Source: Caballeronia choica | Lineage (GTDB): Bacteria; Pseudomonadota; Gammaproteobacteria; Burkholderiales; Burkholderiaceae | Direction of reading: 5' to 3' | DNA length: 64,000 bases | Assembly: GCF_001544535.1 (NCBI RefSeq) | Contig: NZ_FCON02000004.1 | Location: 62,001 to 126,000 of the forward strand | In this document: positions 27,191-38,977 of the stretch, one piece after another | How the letters are laid out: every line of letters begins with the position of its first letter | Numbering within the stretch: position 1 is the stretch's first letter | Made by a program: the position numbers and the translations under genes | The notes under the pieces: generated by a model | Seen by the model: the letters and a program-made list of their open reading frames with translations, nothing else | The model's database searches: none | What the model was told of the DNA's origin: nothing

Positions 27191-28543
27191 ATGACGACTG
27201 CTGCCCTGCTGACCGTCCGCGCCGCGCCAGAACTGGCTCCCGCGCCTGTCGACGAGTTGCGCGCGTGGCTTCGGCTCGCTCATGCGAGCGGCCTGCGCCC
27301 CATCGCGCTGCGTGCGCTGCTCGCGGAATTCGGCAGCCCGCAGGCGGTGCTTGCGCAGTCGTTCTCGGCGCTGGCCACGATCGCCGGCGGCGACGCTGCA
27401 AAGGCCGTGCTCGCGCCGCCGCCGCGCTTTGACCACGGCTTCGACGAATACGTGGAGCGCGCCGTCGAATGGGCGTCGGCCGCTGGAAATCACGTGCTCA
27501 CGCTCGCCGACACTGCCTATCCGCGCGCACTGCTCACGATGCCCGATCCGCCGCCGCTGCTATATGTAAAGGGACGTCTGGAATTGCTGCAGATGCGCGC
27601 CGTCGCGATAGTCGGCAGCCGCAGCGCGACGCCCCAGGGCATCGAGGACGCGCGGCGCTTCGCCCGCGCGCTGGCGGACGCTGGGCTTACCGTCGTCTCG
27701 GGGCTCGCGCTCGGCATCGACGCCGCCGCGCATGGCGGCGCGCTCGAAGGCGCCGCGAGCACCATCGCCGTGATCGGCACGGGAGCGGACCTCGTGTATC
27801 CGTCGAAAAATCGCGAGCTGGCGCACCGGATCGCCGAGCTTGGCGCCATCGTCTCCGAATGGCCGCTCGGCACGCCCGCGCGGTCGGAGAACTTCCCGCA
27901 GCGCAACCGGATCATCGCGGGGCTCGTCGGCGGCGTGCTGATCGTCGAGGCGGCAATGCGATCCGGCTCGCTGATCACCGCGCGGCTCGCGAACGAGATG
28001 GGCCGCGACGTGTTCGCGATGCCCGGTTCGATCCACGCGCCGCTCGCACGCGGCTGCCACCGGATGATCAGGCAGGGCGCGAAGCTCGTCGAAACGCCGG
28101 AGGACGTGTTGGAGGAGTTCGGATTGGCGGTTGCGACTGTAGGCGAGAGAGAAACCCGGCGGCACGTGAGCGGGACGACGAGAACAGGACTGCGCCGACA
28201 CAAGAGCGGAACGGCGAAAAACGACACCGGCGACAAGCCAGCGCAGGGGCGCAGCGGCACCCCGATCGCGGACGATTGGTCGGACAGCCCACCTGCCGAC
28301 ATACCGCACCCGCCGCCCGCCACCGCATCCTGGGCATCGGCCCGCGCCGCGCCGCCGCCCGCATCAGACCCCGACACCGACCGCCTGCTCACCGCGCTCG
28401 GCCATTCGCCCACGACACTTGAAATCCTCGCGGCGCGCACCGAACTGGAAGGCGCGATGCTGCAAAGCCTGTTGCTGCAACTCGAACTGGCCGGTCGGAT
28501 CGAGACGCTGCCGGGAGGCCGCTTCGTTCGCATCGAGCGCTGA
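27191..28543 (+). CDS. dprA: DNA-processing protein DprA
   Basis: A 450-residue DprA/Smf protein that loads RecA on incoming single-stranded DNA during natural transformation. An N-terminal helical domain precedes the Rossmann-like core ([58 protein letters not shown]). A ~100-residue charged/Pro-rich linker from about residue 315 leads to a C-terminal winged helix ([19 protein letters not shown]). It diverges from def. Confidence 0.96.
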   Translation: MTTAALLTVRAAPELAPAPVDELRAWLRLAHASGLRPIALRALLAEFGSPQAVLAQSFSALATIAGGDAAKAVLAPPPRFDHGFDEYVERAVEWASAAGNHVLTLADTAYPRALLTMPDPPPLLYVKGRLELLQMRAVAIVGSRSATPQGIEDARRFARALADAGLTVVSGLALGIDAAAHGGALEGAASTIAVIGTGADLVYPSKNRELAHRIAELGAIVSEWPLGTPARSENFPQRNRIIAGLVGGVLIVEAAMRSGSLITARLANEMGRDVFAMPGSIHAPLARGCHRMIRQGAKLVETPEDVLEEFGLAVATVGERETRRHVSGTTRTGLRRHKSGTAKNDTGDKPAQGRSGTPIADDWSDSPPADIPHPPPATASWASARAAPPPASDPDTDRLLTALGHSPTTLEILAARTELEGAMLQSLLLQLELAGRIETLPGGRFVRIER

Positions 28544-28626
28544 TCATGCGGGATCATGCTACATTCGCTGAAAATACTGGCAGAAATGCCCGCCTGCGCC
28601 ATACAAAAGGACTGTCAAGGAACACC

Positions 28627-29004
28627 ATGCCCGCGCTGAATCTCGACACCGACGCCGAGCAGATCGCCGAGCGTATCGGCGAGCCCGATACGCTCTTCGT
28701 CGCCTGCCTGTGCGCGGACTGGTGCGGGACGTGCCGCGAGTATCGCGCGGGCTTCGACCGGCTCGCCGACGCGCATCCGGACATCTGCTTCGCATGGATC
28801 GACATAGAGAACCAGGCGGATCGCTTCGACGATCTCGACGTCGAGAACTTCCCGACGATCCTGATCGAAGACGCCATCACGACGCGCTTCTTCGGCACCG
28901 TGCTGCCGCAGGCATCGATCGTGGAGCGCATGCTGGTCGACCTGACCGCGTTGCCCGGCATCGTCGGCGCGCCGAAATTGCGGCCCGCGCTCGCCGACGC
29001 CTAG
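28627..29004 (+). CDS. thioredoxin-fold protein with CGTC active site
   Basis: A 125-residue cytoplasmic thioredoxin-fold protein. The redox motif reads WCGTC (in CADWCGTCREY) rather than WCGPC, and a FPTILI segment supplies the cis-Pro. AAGGA lies before the ATG giving MPALNLDTD; upstream codons in frame lack similarity. It follows dprA by 83 nt, with topB 174 nt further on. Redox role likely; partner unknown. Confidence 0.88.
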   Translation: MPALNLDTDAEQIAERIGEPDTLFVACLCADWCGTCREYRAGFDRLADAHPDICFAWIDIENQADRFDDLDVENFPTILIEDAITTRFFGTVLPQASIVERMLVDLTALPGIVGAPKLRPALADA

Positions 29005-29178
29005 CCGGCGCTCACGCACCAAATCGGCCTTCCGCGCAGTTCGCGAAACGTCGGCGCACACTATTCGACAGGCCGCTTTTATATGACACGGAAGGCGCGC
29101 GGCGCCTGCCGTGTGCTATAAAGCGGCGTTAAAGGGTCCCAAACCGGAGCCCCAAGCCAGTCCCAACCAAATCGAGTC

Positions 29179-31821
<2,643 letters not shown>

Positions 31822-31842
31822 CGCCAATTCGGCTCGACCACG

Positions 31843-31877
31843 AAAAAGGCCCGTGAAGCGATTCACGGGCCTTTTTT
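31843..31877. terminator. bidirectional terminator, topB / lysR
   Basis: A 15-bp perfect stem (31843-31857 with 31862-31876, core AAAGGCCCGTGAA) around a GCGA loop gives T6 on the plus strand and T5 on the minus strand. It serves topB and the convergent LysR gene. Confidence 0.92.
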
Positions 31878-31895
31878 ATCGTCAGGCGCTTTCGA

Positions 31896-33020
31896 TCAAT
31901 ATGGCGAATGCGCCGGCATCCGGATCCTCGACCGCGCCGGCTTCGCGAGCTTCGGCCCGAGTTCGCCGTCGATCGGACGCGCCACCGTCGCTGTCGGCGG
32001 CGGCGCGCCTTCCGGACCGTGCGCATACGCCGCATGCGCGACCAGCGGCTCGGACGCGTCATCGTTCAACGCGGCCGATCCGGGCTTGACGAGGCCATCC
32101 TTGAGCCACTGCTCGCCGAGCTGGTGATTCGGCGTCTGGCTGAAATGTTCGACGAGATGGTCGATGAAGGTCCGCACCTTCGCCGGCAAATGGCGGCGGC
32201 TCGGATACGCGACGTTGATCTCGACCTTCGGCAGCCGGTAGTCGGAAAGCAGCCGCACCAGGGTTCCGCGCGTCGTGTCGTTGCCGATCAGATAACTCGG
32301 CAGGATCGCGATGCCCATGCCGAGCAGCGCGAATTGCCGCAGCATTTCCGTATTGTTCGCGACGATCACATTCGACGGCCGCACATGCACCTCGCCTTCC
32401 GGGCCAGTGAACACGCGCTCGTCGCCCCCGTATTCCGCCGGCAGGCTCAGACAAGGATGCGCGAGCAGATCTTCGGGACGCGTCGGCGTGCCGTGCGTTT
32501 CGAGGAAGTCCGGCGTCGCGCAGACGATCATGCAGCCGGTCGTCAGACGCCGTGTCACGACGCTCGAACTCCTCACCTGCCGCGCGATCACGATGCCGAC
32601 ATCGAAACCTTCTTCCACGAGATCGACTTGCCGGTCGACGAGCGTGACATCGGGAATGACCTTCGGGTAGCGCTGGGCGTAGGTTTGCAGGACCGGCGCA
32701 AGATTGTGCAGCCCGAACACGACCGGCGCGACGATCCGCAGCGAGCCGACCGGCTCGTGGTTGCGCGCAACTACCATCTGTTCGACGTCCTCGAGTTCAT
32801 CGAGAATCTGCCGCGCGCGCTCCAGATAGACCTGGCCGGACTCGGTCAGCGAAAGACTGCGCGTCGTGCGGTTCAGCAAACGCGTACCAAGGCGCCCTTC
32901 CAGGTCCGCGATGTGGCGCGTCGCCACCGCGTTCGAGATATCCATCGCATTGGCCGCCCGGACGAAACTTCCGAGGTCCGCCACACGCACGAACACTCTC
33001 ATCGACTGCAAATGATCCAT
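31896..33020 (-). CDS. LysR family transcriptional regulator
   Basis: A 374-residue LysR-type regulator with an N-terminal winged helix-turn-helix (FVRAANAMDISNAVATRHIADLE) and a periplasmic-binding-like effector domain to about residue 300. A ~65-residue C-terminal extension rich in Pro/Ala and basic residues follows, which most family members lack. Residues resemble the DsdC/AaeR-like 'MDHLQSMRVFVRVAD' clade of Burkholderiales. Targets are unknown; the next gene on the strand upstream is pckG, 331 bp away. Confidence 0.92.
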   Translation of the reverse strand: MDHLQSMRVFVRVADLGSFVRAANAMDISNAVATRHIADLEGRLGTRLLNRTTRSLSLTESGQVYLERARQILDELEDVEQMVVARNHEPVGSLRIVAPVVFGLHNLAPVLQTYAQRYPKVIPDVTLVDRQVDLVEEGFDVGIVIARQVRSSSVVTRRLTTGCMIVCATPDFLETHGTPTRPEDLLAHPCLSLPAEYGGDERVFTGPEGEVHVRPSNVIVANNTEMLRQFALLGMGIAILPSYLIGNDTTRGTLVRLLSDYRLPKVEINVAYPSRRHLPAKVRTFIDHLVEHFSQTPNHQLGEQWLKDGLVKPGSAALNDDASEPLVAHAAYAHGPEGAPPPTATVARPIDGELGPKLAKPARSRIRMPAHSPY

Positions 33021-33351
33021 CAGACAACTCCTGCCGCAAGCGCGGCTTTCCTAAATCTTGATCCAACGCAATCGCGAATTATCCTAGGACTGGCGAAATC
33101 GTGCAGAAGTTGCCGATTCTTGGTGTTTTTTCGGCGAAAGCTTGCGGGTTTGCGCCCCTAAAACGGGATAAATTCCTGATTGTTGCGCAGCGCACAACGC
33201 CGGCGTGGGGTCTTTGCGTAGGTCGGGGAGAACTCGAGGTGCTGGCCGCGCCAGTTTTGGCGGGAGAGACAGCCCTAATACCGGGTCCGCGTGCGCGGAA
33301 GCCGATATTAGGGATTGGTTTAAAAAATGAGGCTAATGGTTGCGACCGGGA
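33021..33351. other. intergenic between pckG and the LysR gene
   Basis: This 331-bp gene-free stretch holds the LysR promoter side and the pckG 3' region. A nested dyad is present at 33273-33313: outer arms CCCTAATA/TATTAGGG (8 bp) and an inner CCGCG/CGCGG stem. No T run follows it on either strand. No ORF was recognised. Confidence 0.4.
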
Positions 33352-35217
33352 TCAGGCAGCCAACCGCCTTTCCATGGCGGCTTTCGCCGCCGGCAATTCT
33401 TCCGGCAAGCCCTGCTGAAGCTTCGTGAAAAGTTCGTCGTGCAGCGCCAACTCGTCGCGCCATGCCGAATCGTTGACGGAAATCACCTGTTCGAACTGCG
33501 CGCGGGTGAAACCTAGGTCGCCCCAATCGATGTCCTCGTACCGCGGCGAGATGCCGAACGCGTGCTCCTCACCCTGCGCCGTCCCTTCGATGCGCCCGAC
33601 CATCCAGTTCAGCACGCGCATGTTCTCGCCGAATCCCGGCCAGACGAACTTGCCGTCGTCGCCCTTGCGGAACCAGTTGACGCAGAAGAACTTCGGCGGC
33701 TTTGCCTGCATCGCGTCGAGCCGTTCGCCCATCTTCAGCCAATGGCCGAAGTAGTCGCTCATGTTGTAGCCGCAGAACGGCAACATCGCGAACGGATCGC
33801 GACGCACGACGCCCTGCTGGCCCGCTGCGGCGGCCGTGGTTTCGGAACCCATCGTCGCGGCCATGTAGACGCCTTCCTTCCAGTCGCGCGCTTCGGTCAC
33901 GAGTGGCACCGTGTTCGAGCGCCGGCCGCCGAAGATGAACGCGTCGATCGGCACGCCCGCCGGATTTTCCCAGTCTGGGTCGATCGACGGACATTGCGAC
34001 GCCGGCGCCGTGAAGCGCGCGTTCGGATGCGCGGCCTTCGCGCCGGTTTCCTTCGCGAGTTCCGGCGTCCAGTCGCGTCCCTGCCAGTCGATCAGGTGCG
34101 CCGGCGGCGTGTCGGTCATGCCTTCCCACCAGACGTCGCCGTCGTCGGTCAGTGCAACGTTCGTGAAGATCACGTTTTCCTTCAGCGTCGCCATCGCGTT
34201 GAAGTTGGTTTTTTCGCTCGTGCCCGGCGCGACGCCGAAATAGCCGGCCTCCGGATTGATCGCGTACAGGCGCCCGTCACGGCCCGGCTTGATCCACGCG
34301 ATGTCGTCGCCGATCGTCGTCACCTTCCAGCCGTTCATGTCCGACGGCGGGATCAGCATCGCGAAGTTGGTCTTGCCGCACGCCGACGGGAACGCCGCCG
34401 CGACGTGATACTTGCGGCCCTCGGGCGAGGTTACGCCGAGAATCAGCATGTGCTCGGCGAGCCAGCCTTCGTCGCGGCCCATCGTCGAGGCGATGCGCAG
34501 CGCGAAACACTTCTTGCCCAGGAGCGCATTGCCGCCGTAGCCCGAGCCGAAGCTCCAGATTTCGCGCGACTCGGGGAAATGGACGATGTATTTCGTGTCG
34601 TTGCACGGCCACGGCACATCCTTCTTGCCGGCCGAGAGCGGCGCGCCGACCGAATGCACGCATGGCACGAACGCGCCGTCGGTGCCGAGCACGTCGTACA
34701 CGGCGCGGCCCATGCGCGTCATGATCCGCATGTTGGTCACGACGTACGGACTATCCGACAACTCCACGCCGATATGCGCGATCGGCGAGCCGAGCGGACC
34801 CATCGAGAACGGCACGACGTACATCGTGCGGCCGCGCATCGAACCATCGAAGAGACCGTCCAGCGTCGTGCGCATTTCCTGCGGATCGATCCAGTTATTG
34901 GTCGGGCCAGCATCCTCGGGGCGCTTCGAACAGATGAACGTGCGATCTTCGACGCGGGCAACGTCGGTCGCATCGGAACAGGCAAGGAAGGAGTTGGGGC
35001 GCTTGGCGGGATTGAGCTTCTTGAGGGTGCCGGCGGAAACCATCTGGTCGCAAAGGCGGTCGTATTCCGCCTGGCTCCCGTCGCACCAGACGACGCGCGC
35101 GGGCTTGGTCAGCGCGGCGACGTGCTGGACCCAGTCGAGAAGCTTTCGATGCCTGACATACGCCGGCGCATCGATCTCGACGGCGTTGTTGTGTTCGACT
35201 ACTGCGGGCTGATTCAT
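33352..35217 (-). CDS. pckG: phosphoenolpyruvate carboxykinase (GTP)
   Basis: A 621-residue GTP-dependent PEPCK that converts oxaloacetate to phosphoenolpyruvate in gluconeogenesis. The GTP-type P-loop [13 protein letters not shown] lies near residue 287, and the family blocks [18 protein letters not shown] and [14 protein letters not shown] are intact. GGAG lies 8 nt before the ATG giving [10 protein letters not shown], so that start is preferred to one 15 codons earlier. It appears monocistronic. Confidence 0.97.
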   Translation of the reverse strand: MNQPAVVEHNNAVEIDAPAYVRHRKLLDWVQHVAALTKPARVVWCDGSQAEYDRLCDQMVSAGTLKKLNPAKRPNSFLACSDATDVARVEDRTFICSKRPEDAGPTNNWIDPQEMRTTLDGLFDGSMRGRTMYVVPFSMGPLGSPIAHIGVELSDSPYVVTNMRIMTRMGRAVYDVLGTDGAFVPCVHSVGAPLSAGKKDVPWPCNDTKYIVHFPESREIWSFGSGYGGNALLGKKCFALRIASTMGRDEGWLAEHMLILGVTSPEGRKYHVAAAFPSACGKTNFAMLIPPSDMNGWKVTTIGDDIAWIKPGRDGRLYAINPEAGYFGVAPGTSEKTNFNAMATLKENVIFTNVALTDDGDVWWEGMTDTPPAHLIDWQGRDWTPELAKETGAKAAHPNARFTAPASQCPSIDPDWENPAGVPIDAFIFGGRRSNTVPLVTEARDWKEGVYMAATMGSETTAAAAGQQGVVRRDPFAMLPFCGYNMSDYFGHWLKMGERLDAMQAKPPKFFCVNWFRKGDDGKFVWPGFGENMRVLNWMVGRIEGTAQGEEHAFGISPRYEDIDWGDLGFTRAQFEQVISVNDSAWRDELALHDELFTKLQQGLPEELPAAKAAMERRLAA

Positions 35218-35724
35218 CGAGCTGTCTCCGTTCCTTGAAGGATGAAAACGGTTAGCGCTCATCGACGCTGCCTTGCGAGAGGCGCATTCAGCGCAATTCC
35301 GGCGACACCTTCACGACGTTGGGCGGCAGTGGTCACGCGAAACGTCGGGTCCGGCGAGGTCCGGTATTGCGCAAAACGGGCATGGCGTGATGAGCCACGC
35401 AGCTTGCCTGGGCCGAGCCGTCTGGAATCGCGGCTTGCGTCGGCACGGAACAAACTGTTAAAAAGAGATACTAAGTTGCCTTGCCTCCTGGCCGAAAAGC
35501 GGATTTACCGGCATTTTTCGCATGCGGACTGTTTTAGTACGTCCGTTCACTGTTCCCAAAAAATGGAGTTCAAGCATACCACTCGACTGCTTGAATTTCT
35601 TGACGCGGTGCAATAACGTCGCAATCGCCGAATTTATCGGTAATTACCCGAAGTTAGCCCGCCTATTTTCTTCCACAGATCGTACGCAGCACGTTTGATG
35701 CCCAACAAAAGCCAATCGATACCC
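35218..35724. other. divergent intergenic region, pckG / dehydrogenase
   Basis: This 507-bp region separates pckG (minus) from the 2-hydroxyacid dehydrogenase gene (plus) and is AT-richer from 35440 on. An 8-bp perfect dyad TTCAAGCA/TGCTTGAA (35569-35576 with 35588-35595) stands out. A 124-codon open frame at 35242-35616 has no similarity I recognise and no ribosome-binding site. It presumably holds both promoters. Confidence 0.4.
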
Positions 35725-36741
35725 ATGAAAATCGCCATCCTCGACGACTACCAGGACGCGGTCCGCAAGCTGGAATGCTTCCATCTGCTCGATGACCAAG
35801 AGGTCAAAGTGTTCAATAACACGGTGCGCGGTCTCGGACAGTTGGCTAGCAGACTGTCGGAAGTCGATGCGCTCGTCCTGATCCGCGAGCGCACGCGAAT
35901 CAACTCGCAATTGCTCGACAAGCTGCCGCGCCTGCGCATGATCAGCCAGACGGGCAAGGCGGGCGGCGGACACATCGATATCGACGCCTGTACCGAACGC
36001 GGGATCGCCGTGCTGGAAGGCACCGGCTCGCCGATCGCGCCCGCCGAGCTGACCTGGGCGCTGATCATGGCAGCGCAGCGCCGCATTCCGCAATACGTGG
36101 CGAACCTGAAGCAGGGCGCGTGGCAGCAATCGGGGCTGAAGACGTCCGCGCTGCCGCCGAATTTCGGTCTCGGGCAGGTTTTGCGCGGGCAAACGCTCGG
36201 CATCTGGGGCTACGGCAAGATCGGCCGGCTCGTCGCGGGCTACGGCAAGGCGTTCGGGATGAACGTGCTGGTTCACGGCCGCGAACATTCGCTGGAACTG
36301 GCGCGCGAACATGGATACGACATCGCGGAGAACCGCGAGGCGCTCTTCGAACAGAGCGACGTGCTGACGCTGCATCTGCGCATGCACGACGACACGCGCG
36401 GCATCGTCACGCAGCAGGACCTGATGCGCATGAAGCCGACCGCGCTCTTCGTCAACACGAGCCGCGCCGAATTGCTCGAGGAAAACGCGCTTTTGAACGC
36501 GCTGCACCACAATCGACCGGGGATGGTCGCCATCGACGTTTATGAAAGCGAGCCGATCCTGCAGGGCTACGGCTTGCTGCGGATGGAAAACGTGATCTGC
36601 ACGCCGCACATCGGCTATGTCGAGCACGAGAGCTACGAGCTTTATTTCAGCGCGGCGTTCAAGAATATCCTGGCGTTCGACGCCGGCGATACGTCGAGCG
36701 TGTCGAACCCGGATGCGCTCGTCGGCGGACGGCGACGGTAG
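35725..36741 (+). CDS. D-2-hydroxyacid dehydrogenase family protein
   Basis: A 338-residue NAD(P)-dependent dehydrogenase of the D-isomer-specific 2-hydroxyacid family. It shows the Rossmann motif GIWGYGKIG, catalytic Arg in FVNTSRAELL, Glu in the YESEP loop and catalytic His in CTPHIGY. The ATG giving MKIAILDDYQDAV is chosen on family grounds, although no strong ribosome-binding site is seen; a TTG and an ATG lie 10 and 9 codons upstream. The exact substrate is unknown. Confidence 0.92.
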   Translation: MKIAILDDYQDAVRKLECFHLLDDQEVKVFNNTVRGLGQLASRLSEVDALVLIRERTRINSQLLDKLPRLRMISQTGKAGGGHIDIDACTERGIAVLEGTGSPIAPAELTWALIMAAQRRIPQYVANLKQGAWQQSGLKTSALPPNFGLGQVLRGQTLGIWGYGKIGRLVAGYGKAFGMNVLVHGREHSLELAREHGYDIAENREALFEQSDVLTLHLRMHDDTRGIVTQQDLMRMKPTALFVNTSRAELLEENALLNALHHNRPGMVAIDVYESEPILQGYGLLRMENVICTPHIGYVEHESYELYFSAAFKNILAFDAGDTSSVSNPDALVGGRRR

Positions 36742-36746
36742 GCTCG

Positions 36747-37223
36747 CTAAATCGTTGAAACGTCGATCGACGGTTCGCAGCGCACCGGGAAATTCACCGA
36801 GTTCGCGATGAAACAGAAGCGGTGCGCATCGTGGTGCAGCCGCTTCGCCAGTTCCACATCGCCGCCCGCGCCGATCGTCACTTGCGGGCGCAGCAGGACG
36901 TCGATGAACCGGCCGTCGCCTTGCGCGCTTTCCTCCATCGTGCCGAGCGCGTCGTCGACGTAGCCCGTCACGACGACACCGTTCGTCGCGCACAAGTGCA
37001 GATACCAGAGCATGTGGCACGAAGACAGCGACGCCACGAACAACTCCTCCGGGTTGTGGCGCGTGGCGTCGCCGCGAAAGGCCGGATCGCTCGATGCCTC
37101 GATGGCCGCCTTGTTTGGCACGCGCACGAGGTGATCGCGCGTGTAGGCGTCGTAGCGCGAGGTGCCCGAGCCCTGGTCGCCCGTCCAGACGACGCTCAAT
37201 GCGTAAGTGTGTTTTTTCGACAC
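36747..37223 (-). CDS. OsmC family peroxiredoxin-like protein
   Basis: A 158-residue OsmC/YhfA-type protein. Family thiol-peroxidase cysteines are visible in SLSSCHMLWYL and in HRFCFIANSVNFPV. Such proteins reduce organic hydroperoxides, using dihydrolipoyl or thioredoxin donors. It converges with the dehydrogenase gene (stops 5 bp apart) and lies 24 nt downstream of the patatin gene on the minus strand. Confidence 0.9.
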   Translation of the reverse strand: MSKKHTYALSVVWTGDQGSGTSRYDAYTRDHLVRVPNKAAIEASSDPAFRGDATRHNPEELFVASLSSCHMLWYLHLCATNGVVVTGYVDDALGTMEESAQGDGRFIDVLLRPQVTIGAGGDVELAKRLHHDAHRFCFIANSVNFPVRCEPSIDVSTI

Positions 37224-37247
37224 CTTCTGCTCCTTTCTGCTCCTGTT

Positions 37248-38114
37248 TCAGAGAGACGCGGCCGCGCTCATCAGGTCGGGGATGCGTGTCAGGAACTGCT
37301 CGCCATCGACGCGGCCGAGGTCGTAAGCATGCTGCATCTGCGACGGACTCGTATAGTCCCAGCTCGAAATCGGCACCTTGCGCGACGGCTGCACGTAGAC
37401 GCGCCGCTGCTCGCCATGCGGCACGACGAACATCTGCGGACGCGGATAAAGGCGCGTCACCATCACGAGGACGAGTCCCGGCGCGGCATCGAGCGCGCCG
37501 ACGGGCACGTTGTCGACCATGCCGCCGTCGAGGACCGGGCGGCCGTTGCGCCGCAGGACCGGCGTGAACGGCGGCGTGCTCGACGACTGCAGGATCAGGT
37601 CGGCGAGATCCTCGACGGTCGCGCATTCCTGCGCCGTCACGAATTCGGGATGGAAGCCGAGCGTCTGGCCGAGCGTCGGATGGAGCGTCTTGCGCACGTA
37701 CTTTTCGATGTTGTACGCGATCAGGCCCGCCGCGACGGCACTGCGCGCGCCGAGCCAGCGCGGCAGATGCGACACGCCGATGCGAATCTCGGGCGCGGAC
37801 TGGAGCGTCGGGAACTGGTCGCTGAAGATGTCGAGCAGCGCCTGGCGGTAGATGCGGTAGTGCGGAAACACCGATTGTCCGCGTAGCAGGTTGCCCCAGT
37901 AGACGTTTTTCGTGTTGTCGCGCAGAGCGTGGGCGTAGTAGTCCATCACCCATTGCGCACGGTTCGTGTAGAGCATGCACGCGGTGGCGGCGCCGGCTGA
38001 GATGCCGGTGATCACGCGCGGACGCAGGTCGAGTTGCGGCTGCACGACGTCCCAGAATCCGGCTTGCCACCAGCAGCGGTTGCCGCCGCCCGCGAATACG
38101 ACTTGATCGAACAT
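37248..38114 (-). CDS. patatin-like phospholipase
   Basis: A 288-residue patatin-domain acyl hydrolase. The oxyanion hole (FAGGGNR), nucleophile elbow GISAG (Ser near 44) and Asp of the dyad in LDGGMVDN are all present. No signal peptide is seen, so action on intracellular or membrane lipids is likely. The 25-nt gap to the preceding gene consists entirely of a GCAA repeat, and no ribosome-binding site is visible, so expression may depend on coupling or on repeat length. Confidence 0.92.
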   Translation of the reverse strand: MFDQVVFAGGGNRCWWQAGFWDVVQPQLDLRPRVITGISAGAATACMLYTNRAQWVMDYYAHALRDNTKNVYWGNLLRGQSVFPHYRIYRQALLDIFSDQFPTLQSAPEIRIGVSHLPRWLGARSAVAAGLIAYNIEKYVRKTLHPTLGQTLGFHPEFVTAQECATVEDLADLILQSSSTPPFTPVLRRNGRPVLDGGMVDNVPVGALDAAPGLVLVMVTRLYPRPQMFVVPHGEQRRVYVQPSRKVPISSWDYTSPSQMQHAYDLGRVDGEQFLTRIPDLMSAAASL

Positions 38115-38139
38115 TGCTTTGCTTGCTTGCTTGCTTGCT
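38115..38139. repeat. GCAA tetranucleotide repeat before the patatin gene
   Basis: On the minus strand the sequence between the thioesterase TAG and the patatin ATG is five tandem GCAA units plus AGCA. On the plus strand it reads as TTGC repeats. It fills the whole 25-nt intergenic spacer where a ribosome-binding site would be expected. Confidence 0.9.
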
Positions 38140-38544
38140 CTAACCGAGGAGCGTGTAGGTGGTCGTGGCGTGGGCGGCGAGCTGGCCTTCGGCGTCGTGC
38201 AGCTCTATCTCGCCGAAGACGAGGTTGCGGCCGCGGCGCAAGACTTTTGCGGTTACGAGGACGTCGCCGGTTTTCACCGGCCGCATGAAGCTCGTGTTCA
38301 GGGAGACCGTGGTCATCGGTTTGAAGCCGCCGAGGACGTGCGAAATCGCGACGACCATCGCCGTGTCGGCTGCTGACATGAAGACCTGGCCGCAGATCAC
38401 GCCGCCGGCGTGGCGCAGGGCGTCGGAATCGGGTAGGCGCAGGGTGACGGTGTCGTCGGTGGTGCGCTCGGGACGCAGTGACAATTCGCGCACCCACGGC
38501 GCGAGGATGTTGTCGAGGAGAGCGCGGATGGCGGTTTCGTCCAT
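38140..38544 (-). CDS. PaaI-type hotdog thioesterase
   Basis: A 134-residue hotdog-fold protein of the 4HBT/PaaI group that should hydrolyse acyl-CoA thioesters. Visible are LRHAGGVICGQVFMSAADTAM (broken by the central helix HAGG) and the FMRPVKTGDVLVTAKV strand block. The start is the ATG giving MDETAIRALL; the frame runs 60 codons upstream without similarity. It is first gene of a likely thioesterase-patatin-OsmC unit. Confidence 0.88.
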   Translation of the reverse strand: MDETAIRALLDNILAPWVRELSLRPERTTDDTVTLRLPDSDALRHAGGVICGQVFMSAADTAMVVAISHVLGGFKPMTTVSLNTSFMRPVKTGDVLVTAKVLRRGRNLVFGEIELHDAEGQLAAHATTTYTLLG

Positions 38545-38703
38545 GATTTTTTGGGTTTGATCGGGGGTGAAGCGCACGAGGGTTCGATGCTTCCGGCGCC
38601 TCGCGATCATACCGGGTTGGATGTTTTTGGGACGAGAGGCCCGGCTGAGCGGCGGGCGATGCGGGCGTGTCGGCTGTCTTTGAGATTTTTTTGCCGGGAA
38701 GGC

Positions 38704-38733
38704 TTGCGCGTCTCGGAAAAACATCGCTATAAT
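38704..38733 (+). promoter_or_regulatory. promoter of tRNA-Lys
   Basis: TTGCGC (38704-38709) and a perfect TATAAT (38728-38733) are spaced by 18 bp, with the -10 ending 16 bp before the tRNA 5' end. Confidence 0.7.
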
Positions 38734-38749
38734 TCGGATTCAGTTTTTC

Positions 38750-38825
38750 GGGGCGTTAGCTCAGTTGGTAGAGCAGCGGACTCTTAATCCGTAGGTCGAG
38801 TGTTCGAGTCACTCACGCCCCACCA
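38750..38825 (+). tRNA. tRNA-Lys (CTT)
   Basis: A 76-nt cloverleaf with acceptor GGGGCGT/ACGCCCC fully paired, anticodon loop CTCTTAA (anticodon CTT, reading AAG), T-loop TTCGAGT and encoded CCA. A consensus -10 lies upstream and a strong terminator 9 nt downstream. Confidence 0.98.
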
Positions 38826-38834
38826 CCGAATTCA

Positions 38835-38870
38835 AGCAAAAAGCCCGGTCATTCGACCGGGCTTTTTGCT
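38835..38870. terminator. terminator after tRNA-Lys
   Basis: A 16-bp perfect stem (38835-38850 with 38855-38870, core AAAAAGCCCGGTC) with a 4-nt loop includes T5 in its 3' arm. It ends tRNA-Lys and can serve the convergent GGDEF/EAL gene. Confidence 0.9.
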
Positions 38871-38977
38871 TTGTGGATTCTGTGCAAGCGGGAAGACATA
38901 GCAGCAATGCCGCTGTCGATCGGCGCCATCACAAGCCCCCCGTCGTTCGCAGCGCGCAACCCCCAAAAGCACGCGCC

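Noticed and set aside
35242-35616. 124-codon plus-strand ORF in the pckG upstream region
   Set aside because: No similarity, no ribosome-binding site and not supported by gene context.
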